DNA of 64,000 bases. It comes from Pseudomonas allokribbensis (GTDB lineage: Bacteria; Pseudomonadota; Gammaproteobacteria; Pseudomonadales; Pseudomonadaceae). The stretch spans positions 3,295,001 through 3,359,000 of the forward strand of contig NZ_CP062252.1 of the NCBI RefSeq assembly GCF_014863605.1. Reading direction: 5' to 3'. Position numbers and translations under genes: made by a program. Within the stretch, counting starts at the first letter, position 1. Every line of letters begins with the position of its first letter. The notes below the pieces were generated by a model. It was not told where the DNA came from, did not search any database, and saw only the letters and a program-made list of their open reading frames with translations. Of this stretch, positions 8,004-17,875 are shown piece after piece.

Positions 8004-11000
8004 CTACTCCGGTCGCCGGAGGGGCTCCCCGACGTGTGCGACAGGTTGATTTGTATCCGTAAGTCGGTCCGTGATTTTTTGGAGACGCTCTATCAGATAT
8101 TCCACATCAGGAGTTGATGAGACGCTCGCCCCCTCCTCTTTCAAAGCAGTTTCTATCTCGCGACTGGCTGCTACTAGGCTGGGCACTCTGGCAACAGATA
8201 ATGCCCCGCGAATACGATGCAGCAGACGTATGATTTCCTCACTATCCTTACGGCCCATGGCCACGCGCATGGCATCGAGATCTTCTTCCATTGCGCTGAC
8301 AAACAGAGTGCGAATGCGCTCCGGTAACAAGAGAAGGTTTTCTGCGTCGGGATGTGAACTGGCTGGACTCCTTGATTCGCCCCTGACCGTTTTTCCTTCG
8401 GTTACCTTCCTCAAACAGGTAAACAGGGCATGCAGACTGATGGGCTTCGTCAGCCAGGCATTCATTCCCGCTGCGATACAGCGATCACCCTCTTCCCGTA
8501 ACGCATTGGCGGACACAGCGACAATCGGCACCGTACGGTTGTTCAGTCTCAACCGCTCGGCAAATTCGTAGCCGTCCATTACCGGCATGTTGACGTCCGT
8601 CAGCACCACATCGAACTCGGCATCTTCCAGGTATTCCAGAGCTTGCTGCCCGTTGCCGACCACTGTAACCGAACAGCCGAGCTGTTCCAGTTGCTCGGTG
8701 AGCAATGCCTGATTGACCGGATGATCTTCCGCCAGCAAGACCTTCAAGCCGAGTGTTCCCTCCGGGCGGTCCGAATCCGAAGCGATGGCCAATGTCACCG
8801 GCCAACCCAGCGCCAGCATCACGGCATGGGTCACACCCAGACGGCTATGCACATTGACCCGCCAACTGTGCTCACTCAGCAGCGGTTGAACACTGGCATC
8901 ATGCCCGGCCACGATCCGGGGGCCCTGCCAATCCACCGGGGGCAGCGACTCTGGCAATAACTCCAGCAGCAATGCGGTCCGGTCCGGCGGCTCTTGTGTC
9001 TGTTCGTCCCAAGCTACGACGTTGCCCACCGACATCTCGAGCCACTGGCAAATATCGCTGGTGAACTCGGGCGCCGGAGAACGGACATGGATTTTTGCAT
9101 TCCCGGCCTGGACGACCTCTGGAAGCTGGACATTGCTTTGTACTTCCTGCAGTTCCACTTCAAAACTGAAACTGCTGCCCAAACCCGGCGCACTGACCAC
9201 TTCCAGAGTTCCCTGCATCATCTGGCTGAGTTGGAAACAAATGGACAAGCCCAACCCGGCACCGCTCGAAGCATGCGGTTGGTTACTGGCTTGAAAGAAC
9301 GGCTCGAACAGATTGACTTGCTGCTCTTTGGAAATCCCCACGCCCGTATCGATGATCTGCCATTGAAGGCGTACGCGCCCTTCCTCGCGCCCGAGCACGT
9401 TCAAGTGAAGCGTTACCCTGCCAGTCTGGGTGAACTTGATGGCGTTGCTCAGCAGGTTGTTGATGATCTGACGAACCCGCATGCCGTCGCCCAGAACAAC
9501 CCCGGGCAGATCCGTGTCAACGCAACTGTACAAGATCAGTCCCTTGCCATCGGCGATAGCCGAATAGTTGCGCAGCGCCTCCTCCACCACCTCCAGCGGC
9601 GCAAAGTGCCCAGGGTCCAGCGACATTTCTCCGGCTTCGATCTTCGAGAGATCAAGGATGTCGCTGATCAGTTGCAGCAGAATGCTGGACGAGCCCTTGA
9701 TCGTTCGCAGGTAGCCTTCCTGTTGCTGACTAAGGTGCGTCAGCCCCAGCAACTCCAGAGTTCCGACGACTCCATACAACGGGGTTCTGATTTCATGGCT
9801 CATGGTGGCCAGAAAGCGGCTTTTTTCCGCGTTGGCGGCGTGTGCTTTATTTCGGGAAACCACCAGCTCGGACTCGGCCTCTTTATGGGCCGTTATATCA
9901 ATGAACGCACACAGCAACGCGGGCTCACCTTGATAGGTCGTTGGTGCAAACCGCGCATGTAAACAGAGCGAACCGATCATGGCGCAAGCTTCACCATAGA
10001 CCGGGCTGCCGTCCTCGAACATGTGCCAGTCACGCGTCAGCTGCACCAGATCGTCCTGCTCGCCAAGCCACTGCAAAGCCAAAGAGTTTTGCATGACCAC
10101 TTGCCGGCCGCTTTCCTTGATCACGCACAGTGCCACAGGTGTTGCCTGGATGATGCCCTGGCTGAACTCATTACGACTGACCAGAGAACCGTAATACTGA
10201 TCGGCAGGCTTGACGATGTTTTGCCGTTGCCAGCGCAGCAGCAACCAGCCCAATCCCACGCAGGTGATGAGCAGTAGCGCCACGTTGAGCAACTGCCATT
10301 TGGCGTCCTGGAAAAGTTGCTGATAGCCCACGTGGTACAGGGCGTGCCAGCTGTTCTCGGAACCGGAACTTCGCTTGATCAACAGCCCCTTCCAAGTGAG
10401 ATAGATGCCGTCTTCATAGTCAGACTTCGAGCTGCCGGAGCCGAGCAAAACCACCCCGTCTGGAGAGATCAGATCCAGTGAATCAAAAATCGGGGTTTGC
10501 AGCAGTGGGCTGTAATCATAGACGCTGTTGAACTCGAAAAGCGTGGCAGCAACTACCCGGGGAGACGCGCCATTCATAACCCAGGAATCATCGGGCACCC
10601 TATCCGAGACGTAGGCAAGCATTTCCTGATTATGCCTTCCCAGAAACGCTTCACCCGGACGCCAATACACTCGATGGGCGTCGGGGTCCGGTGGATTGTC
10701 CTGCACGGCATGACTGACCCTTTCAACAACACGTAGAAGGCCGTTACGGGCCGTTTCGCCGCGTCCAGCCCGACGCTCGATGGCAGGGATAGCCATTCCA
10801 AGCTTACTGTTGAGGTCCAGCAAGAACATCTGTGGCGCTGAATAAGGTGAGTCGTTCCAGAATCCATTGTGAAAGTTCGACAGCATCATGCCCAATGCCA
10901 ACTTCCGGGATGTGACCAAGTGATGGGCATCTTCTGATACAGAATCGGGCAGCACCAAAGAAAACGCTGGCACGCGGCGCGCTCCTCCGGCCACTTCATA

Positions 11001-11303
11001 AAGCGCCAGATGACTTGACTCCACTTTGGTGATGGTTGACGTCATCGCCTCCACAACCGGCGGGTAGGACGCGGAGGTCGACCGGATGACTTGCAGTAGG
11101 AAAAGCTCGTGCTCGTGGATCGCCTCGATCATTCTGAAATAATGGTAATAAACCTTTATCCGTTGTGTTTCCAGCACTTTGTAGATGGCCCAATAACTGG
11201 CACCAAAAAAGAAAATCGTCAGAAGAAATGAAGACAACAAAATAAAGTTAAAGCGCAGCGAAGACCTGGACAATTTGCGCAGATTGGAACGAATGGATTT
11301 CAT
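8004..11303 (-). CDS. Hybrid sensor kinase with HisKA-HATPase-REC-Hpt (RcsC/PvrS-like)
   Basis: 1,099 residues. Membrane segments at about 17-41 and 337-357 enclose a periplasmic sensor region. A PAS-like domain follows (about 380-475), then HisKA with H503 in MSHEIRTP, an HATPase with N620, DTGVG (653-657) and GAGLGL (681-686), a receiver with D903 in LTDVNMPVMDG and K953, and an Hpt domain with H1029 in LLHRIRGA. All phosphotransfer residues are present. It is transcribed away from the REC-EAL gene, from a shared 280-base region. By architecture and neighbourhood it corresponds to the second kinase of the Pvr/Rcs or Roc loci that control cup fimbriae in P. aeruginosa. It is likely to feed phosphate to the NarL-type regulator at 17246-17875. 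Confidence 0.85.
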   Translation of the reverse strand: MKSIRSNLRKLSRSSLRFNFILLSSFLLTIFFFGASYWAIYKVLETQRIKVYYHYFRMIEAIHEHELFLLQVIRSTSASYPPVVEAMTSTITKVESSHLALYEVAGGARRVPAFSLVLPDSVSEDAHHLVTSRKLALGMMLSNFHNGFWNDSPYSAPQMFLLDLNSKLGMAIPAIERRAGRGETARNGLLRVVERVSHAVQDNPPDPDAHRVYWRPGEAFLGRHNQEMLAYVSDRVPDDSWVMNGASPRVVAATLFEFNSVYDYSPLLQTPIFDSLDLISPDGVVLLGSGSSKSDYEDGIYLTWKGLLIKRSSGSENSWHALYHVGYQQLFQDAKWQLLNVALLLITCVGLGWLLLRWQRQNIVKPADQYYGSLVSRNEFSQGIIQATPVALCVIKESGRQVVMQNSLALQWLGEQDDLVQLTRDWHMFEDGSPVYGEACAMIGSLCLHARFAPTTYQGEPALLCAFIDITAHKEAESELVVSRNKAHAANAEKSRFLATMSHEIRTPLYGVVGTLELLGLTHLSQQQEGYLRTIKGSSSILLQLISDILDLSKIEAGEMSLDPGHFAPLEVVEEALRNYSAIADGKGLILYSCVDTDLPGVVLGDGMRVRQIINNLLSNAIKFTQTGRVTLHLNVLGREEGRVRLQWQIIDTGVGISKEQQVNLFEPFFQASNQPHASSGAGLGLSICFQLSQMMQGTLEVVSAPGLGSSFSFEVELQEVQSNVQLPEVVQAGNAKIHVRSPAPEFTSDICQWLEMSVGNVVAWDEQTQEPPDRTALLLELLPESLPPVDWQGPRIVAGHDASVQPLLSEHSWRVNVHSRLGVTHAVMLALGWPVTLAIASDSDRPEGTLGLKVLLAEDHPVNQALLTEQLEQLGCSVTVVGNGQQALEYLEDAEFDVVLTDVNMPVMDGYEFAERLRLNNRTVPIVAVSANALREEGDRCIAAGMNAWLTKPISLHALFTCLRKVTEGKTVRGESRSPASSHPDAENLLLLPERIRTLFVSAMEEDLDAMRVAMGRKDSEEIIRLLHRIRGALSVARVPSLVAASREIETALKEEGASVSSTPDVEYLIERLQKITDRLTDTNQPVAHVGEPLRRPE

Positions 11304-11583
11304 GGACAGCCCAATTCAAATTATCAGTTTCACCCTGTCGACGATTAAGCAACCGGGCTCGCCACGCGGCTGTCTGCCGCCAGGCGCATGCTGTGTTTCT
11401 CCCCGTCAACCCGGCTGTCGCCATATAGCCTGAAACAAACCCAGTGTAAGCAGATTAACGGGTTTTGCGATAAATCCTAAGTATCGACAGGATAAATCCT
11501 AGAGTTCACATGGAAAGCGCTGATCGTCACCCAGGCGATTTTCCTTCAAGGTAGGTCCATCGCTTACTTCCGGTTGACCCGTT
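11304..11583. promoter_or_regulatory. Divergent promoter region with two RcsB-like half boxes
   Basis: The region lies between the hybrid kinase (minus) and the REC-EAL gene (plus). GATAAATCCTA occurs twice in direct orientation, at 11469-11479 and 11491-11501, 22 bases apart, i.e. about two helical turns. It is the same 11-mer found in the repeats at 7626 and 18182. The left half of the palindrome is weaker here than at those sites. Confidence 0.5.
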
Positions 11584-12792
11584 ATGCAGCCCATCAGCTT
11601 TCTTGTACTCGACGCACAGCACTGTGAACGGCAGCGTATCGTCGCGCTTTTACAACCGCTCGAACCGGGGCCAGTACATCAAGCCTCGACCGGCCAGGAA
11701 GCGCTCGAAGGATTGCATCGCTGCGGCGGAGTCGATATCGCGATTTGTAATCTGCGCACGGCCGGCAGGGATGGCTTGACCTTCCTGCGCGAGGTCAGCA
11801 AAGCCCGCTTGGCCCGAGCCATTCTGATCACAGGTCAAATGGACGCCTCACTGCGCAGCGCGGCCCACTCCATGATCACTTGCCTTGGCATGCAAGTGCT
11901 CGGGAATCTGGGGCAAACCAACGATGTCGAGCAGATACAGATAGTCCTTGATGCTTATCGTGCTGGCAGCGACAAGCCCCTGACACCTGAGTTGAATGCT
12001 CCGCCTTCCATTGCGGAAATTCAACGGGCGTTCGATGACGATGAATTCGAGCCCTACTATCAACCCAAAATTACGCTGAACGGCGGCGAGCTCAAAGGCG
12101 CGGAAGTCCTTGCACGCTGGAACCATCCGCGGCTGGGAATTCTGTCACCCGCCTACTTTCTGTCGACCCTCGAAGCCCATCACCTCATTGACAAACTGTT
12201 CGCCCGGCTGCTGGAAAAAGGACTGATGCTACAAAAAACCTTGTCGCCATTCCTCCCGCCCGTTGAGTTAGCGTTCAATGTGCACGCCACGCAGCTGGGT
12301 TCCACAACCTTTGTCGATCAGGTTGAAAAAGCCTTGAGTGAACTTGGGTTACCCGCCCACGGATTACTCTTCGAGATCACCGAAACAGGTTTGGTCAATG
12401 CTACGGCCAATAGCCTGGAAAACCTGATACGCCTGCGATTGATGGGATGCGGCTTGGCAATGGACGACTTCGGCAGTGGTTATTCATCACTGCAACGACT
12501 GTGCGACCTTCCGTTCAGTCAACTCAAACTGGACGGTTCCTTTGTGCGCGAGCTTGAGTCGCGCCCTGATCACCGCGCCGTCATCAAAAGCGCGGTCAGG
12601 CTGGCCGATGCCCTGGGTCTGTCACTCGTGGTCGAAGGCGTGGAGACGTCGAAACAACAGGATCAATTGCGCCGGATGGGCTGTTCCATTGGTCAAGGTT
12701 ATGGATTGGCACGACCGATGCCCGGAGCGCATTTTTACCAATATTGCCTGGACGCTGAACGCAGCATGCGTGATTACCTGTTTACGACCTGA
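11584..12792 (+). CDS. REC-EAL protein (RocR/PvrR-like) with degenerate receiver
   Basis: 402 residues, collinear with P. aeruginosa RocR. The EAL domain keeps the catalytic set: E174 (in AEVLARW), N232, E264, D294-D295, K315 and E351, so c-di-GMP hydrolysis is expected. The receiver (1-120) does not keep its set: the phospho-acceptor position is Asn56 (ICNLRTAGRDG against ICDLQMSGMDG in RocR), the acidic pair is reduced to D10-A11-Q12, and the conserved Lys is Gln111; only T83 remains. RocR competes with RocA for phosphate from RocS, which this protein should not be able to do. It may be constitutively active, or controlled by protein contact instead. It lies between the two kinases. Confidence 0.87.
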   Translation: MQPISFLVLDAQHCERQRIVALLQPLEPGPVHQASTGQEALEGLHRCGGVDIAICNLRTAGRDGLTFLREVSKARLARAILITGQMDASLRSAAHSMITCLGMQVLGNLGQTNDVEQIQIVLDAYRAGSDKPLTPELNAPPSIAEIQRAFDDDEFEPYYQPKITLNGGELKGAEVLARWNHPRLGILSPAYFLSTLEAHHLIDKLFARLLEKGLMLQKTLSPFLPPVELAFNVHATQLGSTTFVDQVEKALSELGLPAHGLLFEITETGLVNATANSLENLIRLRLMGCGLAMDDFGSGYSSLQRLCDLPFSQLKLDGSFVRELESRPDHRAVIKSAVRLADALGLSLVVEGVETSKQQDQLRRMGCSIGQGYGLARPMPGAHFYQYCLDAERSMRDYLFTT

Positions 12793-13010
12793 CCGCCACT
12801 CCCTCAAATCACCTGCCACGTATCTCATCTGAAGCCCTTCAGGTCAGGCTCGTTCGACTTTTAATCAGCTATTTGCAACCTGTGTGCTCGTTACCTTAAG
12901 GCCACGTTGTTTATCCATAGACGGCGTCGTGCCAACACGCTGTGAACATTCTCGTGACAGCAAGCCCTCAAGGAGGGTGACGGGCTCCTGACCTCACTCT
13001 GGTAACTCCC

Positions 13011-16000
13011 ATGTTCAAACCCGGCTCATTGCTCCGCCCTTCCTTCGTGCTACGCGCCCTGCTCCTGTTGCTGCCCACTATTTCTGCCTGGGGCGCGACC
13101 AAGACACCTGAGCACCTCCGTTTGCTGAGCCAGCTCTCTTCAGAGCATCAGGACATACAACTTTCCGAAGAGGACTGGGCCTGGCTGAGGCACAAGCGCA
13201 AGCTGACGCTTGGGGTCGCTCTACCAAGTTTCCCGCCACTGGATATCGTGTATCGCGACGGTGATTATGAGGGCATCAGCGCTGACGTGGCTGTTTTGCT
13301 CAGCCAACAACTGGGCATCGAAATCAGCGTTCTCAATCTGACGAATCGGGCCGAGGCGCTCGAAGCGCTGCGACTCGGAAAAATCGATCTGCTCAGCGGC
13401 GCCAACAACTTTGAACTTGACGCCTACTCCGTGGTGTTGAGTCGCCCGTATGCGGAAGACTCTCCTGCCATTTTCCGTCGCCAGGGCGACAGTCGCTTGC
13501 TTCCCAAAAATCTGAGCGGAACGACGATCGCCATGGCCGAAGATTATCGGTCCCTCAAGGAGGTGCGGAACCTGTTTCCGCAAGCTCGACTGCTGCGATT
13601 CAAGTCACAGACCGAAGCCATGGCGGCGCTGGCCTTTGAGCAGGTCGACGTTTATCTGGGTGACTCGCTCTCGGCCTACTACATGATTAACCAGAGCTTT
13701 TTCAATTATGTGAAGTTCGATCGACCAGTGGATATGAACTCCAATGGTTTCAGCTTCGCCGTGAAGCAGGACAATACGCGTCTGCTGCAAATCCTGAATA
13801 ACAGCATTGATGCGCTGGGCCAGGCAAAGCTCTCCCACATCATCAAACGCTGGGCTGGCGGTGGCTTTGTCCTGTCCGGTGACAAAGTGACCTTGAGTGC
13901 CCAGGAGCAGCGATGGATAGCGGAGCATCCGGTGGTCCGGATGGTCGTCAACGATGACCTGGCCCCCGCCGCCTTTTTTGACGCCAACGGCAATTTCAAC
14001 GGCATTGTCGCTGATTTGTTCGACATCATTTCGTTGCGTACCGGGTTGCAGTTCGAGGTTGAGCGCACTGGCAGCTTCAACAATCTTCAACAAGCTCTGA
14101 AAGCTGGAGACGCCGACCTGGCGATGTTGATACCTACACCGGAAAGGGAAACCTTTTTGCGCTTCACCCACTCCTTTGCCAGCAGTTCATTTGCCGTGGT
14201 TACCTCCAGGGCGAACAAGACATTCAACGGACTTCAAAGCCTGCAAGGCAAGCGTCTGGCCATCGCCAAGGGCCAGGCTGTCATTGCACAGATTCGCAGC
14301 GAGCATTCCGACATCCGCCTTGTTACACCGGCAACCACGCTGGACTCGCTCGGCATGGTGGCCGAAGGCAAGGCCGATGCAGCCATGATGTCGCTCTCCT
14401 CCGCGCGCTATTACACCAGTCGACTCTACGACAATACCTTGCAGATCGCAGGAATCACGAGCGGTAACGAAGCCACCAACAACTTTGCCATGCGCCGCAG
14501 CGATACCGAATTGCAGTCGATTTTGAACAAGGTGATTCTGAGTATCCCGCCCGACGACATGAACTCGATCACCAATCGCTGGCGCGCCAATACCGCCATG
14601 AGTGGCCAGACCTGGCGAGATTATCGCCAGGTGATTGGAGAAATCATCGCGGTGGCGTTAACAGTGGTCGCGATGATTCTGCTCAAGGTTTTTTTCCTGC
14701 GTCGGGAGATCAAAAAACGTGTGGCCGCCGAACAGGCATTGAATGATCAATTGCAGTTTCTGCAAACACTCAGCGACGCCATGCCGCAACCGGTTTACGT
14801 GCGTGATCAGCAAGGTCGTATGCTTTCCTGCACGCGAAGTTATGAACAAGCCCTTGGCCTTTCCTTGAACGACATACTCGGAAAAACCGCCATGGAAATG
14901 CCCATCGACTGCTTCGAAACCGTCTCGGACTTCCATCGGAACTACCTGCTCGCCATGGAAAGCGGCGATACGATCCGGCAATGCTGCGAGATCACCCTGG
15001 GTGACAGAACTATCTGGATTGACCACTGGATCCAGCCATTCCGCGATTCGGGCGGCACCATCAAGGGCGTTATCTGCGGCTGGCTTGACACGACAGAGCA
15101 GCACTCGCTGATTGAGGAACTGCGCTCAGCAAAAGTTCAGGCCGATGATGCCAGTCGTGCCAAAACCACCTTCCTGGCCACGATGAGCCATGAAATCCGT
15201 ACCCCGATGAGCGCTGTCATCGGGACCCTCGAACTGACGTTGAAGCGCGCGGACCAGGGTGTACTCGATCGTGCCGGTATCGAAACTGCCCATACGGCTG
15301 CGAACAGCCTGCTGGAGCTGATTGGCGACATTCTCGATATCGTGCGTATCGAGTCCGGTCGCCTCAGCCTTGCGCCCAAGCGCAGCAATCCTCGGCAACT
15401 GGTGGAGTCGGTGTTCCGGATTTTCGATGGACCGGCCAGGCACAAGGGCCTGGAGCTGATTCTGGACGTTGACCCTAACATCAACAGTGATGTGCTCATC
15501 GATCCACTGCGTTTCAAGCAAGTGCTGTCCAATCTGGTCAGCAACGCCATCAAGTTCACGCGCGAAGGTTTCGTAAAAATCACCGTAGGCGGCGAGTTGG
15601 TTGAACCGTTCAGCCTTGCTCTTACGTTGCAGGTCGAGGACAGCGGAATCGGTATCTCGCTGGAAGATCAACTTCGGTTGTTCCGTCCATTTGCGCAGGT
15701 GAACCAGGACCCGATGAACGCACGAGGCGGCACTGGGCTGGGGCTGGTCATCAGCCGTTCGCTGTGCGAAATGATGGGCGGCACGCTGCACATGACCAGT
15801 ACGCCAGGCAGCGGCACACAGTTCGAGGTGAGTCTCACACTGACACGACTCGACGCGGCACCGCCACTTGTCCCCTCGCCCCCGTCGATCAATGTGCCAG
15901 CGCGTCATGGTCCGAGGCGGATACTGGTCGTCGATGATCATGTCATGAACCGCCAGTTGCTCCTTCAGCAACTCCTGTTCCTCGGCTATGAAGCGGTAGG

Positions 16001-16676
16001 TGCCGAGAACGGCGAGACCGCCCTGGCGGCATGGCGTGATCTTCGCTGCGATCTGATCATCACCGACTGCCATATGCCGGTCATGACGGGGGCACAGCTG
16101 ACCATGGTGGTGCGCGAGGAAGAGCGGCTGTTGGGCCTCACTCCGACAGTGATCCTGGGTTTGACCGCCGATGCCCGGCAAGTGGACATCGAGCGTTACC
16201 TCTCGATCGGCATGGATGACTGTCTGATCAAACCGATGAGCCTGGATGAGCTGGAGGCGCACCTGTCCTCGTTCACGTTCAGCCACGTGCCAACGCAAAA
16301 ACACGACGCTGCCAAACCTCAACGGCTGGCGAATACCGAAGACAATCAGCACCGTAACGGCATCGACGCCTTGAGTCGACTGGCCGGAGGTAATGCTTCA
16401 CTGGTTCAGGAACTGGTGCGCGAATTGCTGAGCAATAATCGACAGGACCTGGGAACGCTTCATCTGCTATTGCAAAAACGAGACATCCAGGCACTTTGCG
16501 AATTGTCACATCGGATCAGGGGGGCCGCTAGCGTCGTAAAGGCCGAGCGGTTAATCGCCCGTTGTCGGGAAATGGAAAAGGCCTGCTCCAGCGACCTGGC
16601 GGGGCTTGGGGAAAAAGCTGCCCAGGTAGAGCAGGCCATGATTGAACTGGAGCGCAGCTTCAGCCTGATCGACTGA
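13011..16676 (+). CDS. BvgS/RocS-type hybrid sensor kinase with two solute-binding sensor domains
   Basis: 1,221 residues. A signal peptide (1-28) is followed by two periplasmic SBP_bac_3 (venus-flytrap) domains at about 64-285 and 308-525, a membrane segment at about 541-563 and a PAS domain at about 582-700. Then come HisKA with H727 (MSHEIRTP), an HATPase with N845, DSGIG and GGTGLGL, a receiver with D1019 (IITDCHMPVMTG) and K1074, and an Hpt with H1167 (LSHRIRGAAS). This order is that of BvgS, EvgS and RocS1. A GGAGG-like ribosome site precedes the start within AAGGAGGGTGA at about 12971. Two tandem sensor domains suggest detection of a small periplasmic ligand. Its 3' end overlaps the convergent gene at 16660-17088 by 17 bases. 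Confidence 0.87.
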   Translation: MFKPGSLLRPSFVLRALLLLLPTISAWGATKTPEHLRLLSQLSSEHQDIQLSEEDWAWLRHKRKLTLGVALPSFPPLDIVYRDGDYEGISADVAVLLSQQLGIEISVLNLTNRAEALEALRLGKIDLLSGANNFELDAYSVVLSRPYAEDSPAIFRRQGDSRLLPKNLSGTTIAMAEDYRSLKEVRNLFPQARLLRFKSQTEAMAALAFEQVDVYLGDSLSAYYMINQSFFNYVKFDRPVDMNSNGFSFAVKQDNTRLLQILNNSIDALGQAKLSHIIKRWAGGGFVLSGDKVTLSAQEQRWIAEHPVVRMVVNDDLAPAAFFDANGNFNGIVADLFDIISLRTGLQFEVERTGSFNNLQQALKAGDADLAMLIPTPERETFLRFTHSFASSSFAVVTSRANKTFNGLQSLQGKRLAIAKGQAVIAQIRSEHSDIRLVTPATTLDSLGMVAEGKADAAMMSLSSARYYTSRLYDNTLQIAGITSGNEATNNFAMRRSDTELQSILNKVILSIPPDDMNSITNRWRANTAMSGQTWRDYRQVIGEIIAVALTVVAMILLKVFFLRREIKKRVAAEQALNDQLQFLQTLSDAMPQPVYVRDQQGRMLSCTRSYEQALGLSLNDILGKTAMEMPIDCFETVSDFHRNYLLAMESGDTIRQCCEITLGDRTIWIDHWIQPFRDSGGTIKGVICGWLDTTEQHSLIEELRSAKVQADDASRAKTTFLATMSHEIRTPMSAVIGTLELTLKRADQGVLDRAGIETAHTAANSLLELIGDILDIVRIESGRLSLAPKRSNPRQLVESVFRIFDGPARHKGLELILDVDPNINSDVLIDPLRFKQVLSNLVSNAIKFTREGFVKITVGGELVEPFSLALTLQVEDSGIGISLEDQLRLFRPFAQVNQDPMNARGGTGLGLVISRSLCEMMGGTLHMTSTPGSGTQFEVSLTLTRLDAAPPLVPSPPSINVPARHGPRRILVVDDHVMNRQLLLQQLLFLGYEAVGAENGETALAAWRDLRCDLIITDCHMPVMTGAQLTMVVREEERLLGLTPTVILGLTADARQVDIERYLSIGMDDCLIKPMSLDELEAHLSSFTFSHVPTQKHDAAKPQRLANTEDNQHRNGIDALSRLAGGNASLVQELVRELLSNNRQDLGTLHLLLQKRDIQALCELSHRIRGAASVVKAERLIARCREMEKACSSDLAGLGEKAAQVEQAMIELERSFSLID

Positions 16677-17088
16677 GGGATGGCTGGCGACCGGCACCCC
16701 ACTTTTCCAGAAGGCCGTGCAAGGTCTTGCTGTCCATCGGTGGATTGGCGACATCGAGCAGCGCAATGCCCTTCTCCACTCCCCAGGCCAACAATCGACG
16801 ACGGGGCGCAGGATGGATATGAGTCAACACAATGATCTGCCGGGCCAACCGTCGCTCAGCCAGACGTGGCAACACATCGCTCAGAGACTCCTCGACACCC
16901 GAATGGTCGTACAGCAGCAGATCGTAGCGATCATCTGATGGCGGACGCTGCATGAGGGTTGCCCAGATAGAGCACGGCGTTACGTTGTAGATTCCAAGGG
17001 CATTCAGCGAAGCCCAGTACTGCAACAGCAGTCCCGGGGATTGGCTATACAAGATGAATTTTGGATGGACGGTTTCGTTGATCAACAT
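16660..17088 (-). CDS. Stand-alone degenerate receiver-like protein
   Basis: 142 residues that read as one receiver fold: FILYSQSPGLLLQYW (strand 1, helix 1), YDLLLYDHSG (strand 3), QIIVLTHIHPAPRRRLLAWG (strand 4, helix 4) and IALLDVANPPMD (strand 5). D61 sits at the acceptor position and T89 at the switch position, but the acidic pair is replaced by S15-Q16 and the strand-5 Lys is missing. It has no output domain. Family membership is inferred from pattern only. It is convergent with, and overlaps, the BvgS-like gene, and on the same strand as the NarL-type regulator 157 bases upstream. It may act as a binding partner or phosphate-independent modulator in this relay. No strong ribosome site is seen at the chosen ATG. 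Confidence 0.6.
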   Translation of the reverse strand: MLINETVHPKFILYSQSPGLLLQYWASLNALGIYNVTPCSIWATLMQRPPSDDRYDLLLYDHSGVEESLSDVLPRLAERRLARQIIVLTHIHPAPRRRLLAWGVEKGIALLDVANPPMDSKTLHGLLEKWGAGRQPSLSRSG

Positions 17089-17245
17089 CAGGCCGAGCCA
17101 TGGATAAGTGAATACCTGATGTTATCCAAATGCCGCCAGGCCGAATGTCAGCAGAATATTCGCCCCCCTAAGGATTGATCGACAAATCACGCGGAATTAT
17201 CTGATCGCTTGCCGATCGGGGAAGCGCGGTCGAATCGAGCCCTGA

Positions 17246-17875
17246 TCACGCAACGCCGTTGCGCTTGGCCAACTCGACCAGCGCCACCAGGTTGGGTGCG
17301 TTGAGTTTTCTCTGCAAACGAACTTTATAAGTGCTCACAGTCTTGTGGCTGATGATCAGGGTCTCGGCGATTTCCTGATTGCCAAGCCCTTGGGCAAGGA
17401 GCTTCAACACGGTAATTTCACGGTCGGAAAGCTGTGCAATGAGGGTACCTTCCTGGTTTGCCGCCTGGACGTTTTCCCGCAGCATGAAAATGGTGTCCTC
17501 CGGGAAATAAGAGTACCCCGACAACACCGCCTTGACCGCCCCCACCAGCTCATCCAGGTTATCGTCCTTGCAGATGAATCCGGCCGCTCCAGCCTGCAGG
17601 CAGCGCATGGCGAAATTACGCGAGTCGCCCGAAGTCAGGATCAGGACTTTCACCGCCAGACCGATGGATTTGAGGTGAGAAATCACCGCGAAACCATCCA
17701 TATTGGGAATACTGAGATCGAGGATGATCAGATCGGGCAGAAGCTTGCGCACGATCTCCAATGCATCCGAGCCGTTATCTACTTCGGCCATGATCGTATG
17801 ACCTTCTTTCTCCAGCATCATCTTCACCGCCAAACGGATCAGAGGATGATCATCAACGATCACTATGCTTCCCAT
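17246..17875 (-). CDS. NarL/LuxR-type response regulator (RocA/RcsB/BvgA-like)
   Basis: 209 residues: a receiver (1-120) with D8-D9, acceptor D53 (ILDLSIPNMDG), T81 and K103 (ICKDDN), and a C-terminal LuxR-type helix-turn-helix (about 147-205; LSDREITVLKLLAQGLGNQEIAE, then KTVSTYKVRLQRKL). It is fully equipped for phosphorylation. It is the only DNA-binding protein in the relay locus and therefore the best candidate to read the GATAAATCCTA boxes at the fimbrial, kinase/EAL and its own upstream regions. In P. aeruginosa, RocA1 activates cupC and RcsB activates cupD; by analogy this protein would activate the CS1-type operon. Confidence 0.87.
   Translation of the reverse strand: MGSIVIVDDHPLIRLAVKMMLEKEGHTIMAEVDNGSDALEIVRKLLPDLIILDLSIPNMDGFAVISHLKSIGLAVKVLILTSGDSRNFAMRCLQAGAAGFICKDDNLDELVGAVKAVLSGYSYFPEDTIFMLRENVQAANQEGTLIAQLSDREITVLKLLAQGLGNQEIAETLIISHKTVSTYKVRLQRKLNAPNLVALVELAKRNGVA

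Noticed and set aside
15126..16352. 408-codon open frame opposite the BvgS-like kinase
   Set aside because: Shadow of the HATPase/REC coding frame; no ribosome site and no recognisable domain.
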